Notes under the pieces: generated by a model
The model's input: the letters and a program-made list of their open reading frames with translations, nothing else
Database searches by the model: none
Told to the model about the DNA's origin: nothing
Shown here: positions 4,951 to 5,296 of the stretch, piece after piece
Layout: each line of letters begins with the position of its first letter
Numbering within the stretch: the first letter of the stretch is position 1
Assembly: GCA_017442765.1 (NCBI GenBank)
Contig: JAFRZC010000181.1
Location: 1-5,296, forward strand
Length of the DNA stretch: 5,296 nt
Source of the DNA: Prevotella sp.
Lineage (GTDB): Bacteria > Bacteroidota > Bacteroidia > Bacteroidales > Bacteroidaceae
Direction of reading: 5' to 3'
Position numbers and translations under genes: made by a program

Positions 4951-5296
4951 ATGAAGTATCCAGTAGGCATATAGAGTTTCGAGAAGATCCGCAGAGACGG
5001 ATATGTTTATGTAGATAAGACGGCACTGATCTACCAGCTCGTCACGCAAGGCAGCTACTACTTCCTGAGCCGTCCGCGGCGCTTCGGCAAGTCGCTGCTC
5101 ATCTCCACCCTACAGGCATACTTCGAGGGCAAGCGCGAGCTGTTCGAGGGTCTGGCCATCGCCGACTTGGAGAAGGAGTGGACGACAAGGCCCGTGCTAC
5201 ACCTGGACATGAACACGGAGAAGTTCGACGAACCGGAATCGCTGCGACGGGTTCTCGACCGTCATCTGCTGCAATGGGAAAAGCTCTATGGTGTAG
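4951..5296 (+). pseudogene. AAA-ATPase-like protein, 5' part, with amber codon 8
   Basis: The frame from ATG 4951 reads MKYPVGI, then TAG (4972-4974), then SFEKIRRDGYVYVDKT and on without a further stop to the window's end. This is the N-terminus of the AAA-ATPase-like family (PF09820), multi-copy in Prevotella, Bacteroides and Porphyromonas, and often joined to a C-terminal PD-(D/E)XK nuclease-like domain; full proteins are about 500-600 residues. The signature SRPRRFGKSLLISTL, with the P-loop GKS, is present. Homologs usually read GIQSFE, so one C-to-T change (CAG to TAG) explains the stop. TAG ends other genes here (1208, 4012), so it is not recoded. No credible restart precedes the P-loop. 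The gene is probably inactive, unless the base is an error. Cellular role is unknown. Confidence 0.8.

Noticed and set aside
4605..4970. Minus-strand frames (4605-4970, 4634-4927) and a plus-strand frame (4815-5018)
   Set aside because: They cross the BspA tail, a promoter and the AAA-ATPase start in other frames, and show no family similarity.
4972..4974. TAG read as glutamine (alternative genetic code)
   Set aside because: TAG is the natural stop of the small protein (1206-1208), the lipoprotein (4010-4012) and the BspA tail (4728-4730).

Overview
The window looks like accessory chromosome from a Bacteroidales bacterium, most likely Prevotella/Segatella or a close relative. Four things point that way: SusC-type and other TonB-dependent receptors, a DUF4625 lipoprotein, a BspA-type leucine-rich repeat protein with a type IX-secretion-like tail, and promoters of the Bacteroidetes form (TTTG, about 19-20 bp, TAnnTTTG). 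Coding parts of the central operon are GC-rich, while the flanks are AT-rich and full of gene remnants.

Left flank (1-760). The first ~130 bases are the C-terminal end of a SusC/RagA receptor. It runs directly into the 5' end of an oppositely oriented gene whose product resembles the N-terminus of the restriction endonuclease EcoRV. Both genes lose their ends at the same join (about 119-132). Beyond the endonuclease start is an AT-rich stretch with no convincing gene, a hairpin (663-694) and a 17-bp tandem repeat (705-749).

Central operon (805-4084). One Bacteroidetes promoter (825-855), overlapped by a 23-bp inverted repeat that could be an operator, precedes three co-directional genes. They are a small His/Cys-rich membrane-anchored or exported protein (861-1208), a 731-residue TonB-dependent receptor (1274-3469) and a His-rich DUF4625 lipoprotein (3509-4012). 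A possible terminator follows. The receptor plug carries an Asp-His pair in the position where the Neisseria zinc receptor ZnuD, as I recall it, has its zinc ligands. Three neighbouring metal-ligand-rich products make this a candidate operon for transition-metal (zinc first, copper second) capture at the cell surface. The receptor gene also contains an in-frame 90-bp palindromic element built of degenerate 8-bp units.

Right flank (4085-5296). A strong inverted repeat abuts a decayed BspA-like LRR gene fragment: no N-terminus, and a single-base frameshift before its C-terminal tail. A second Bacteroidetes promoter then leads into an AAA-ATPase-like gene that has an amber codon at position 8 and runs off the window.

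The most unusual signals are three arrays with the same 8-bp periodicity (inside the receptor gene and in the two spacers at 3468-3499 and 4915-4946), the possible metal-uptake operon, and the EcoRV-like/SusC breakpoint. No rRNA, tRNA, CRISPR array or complete insertion sequence was seen.
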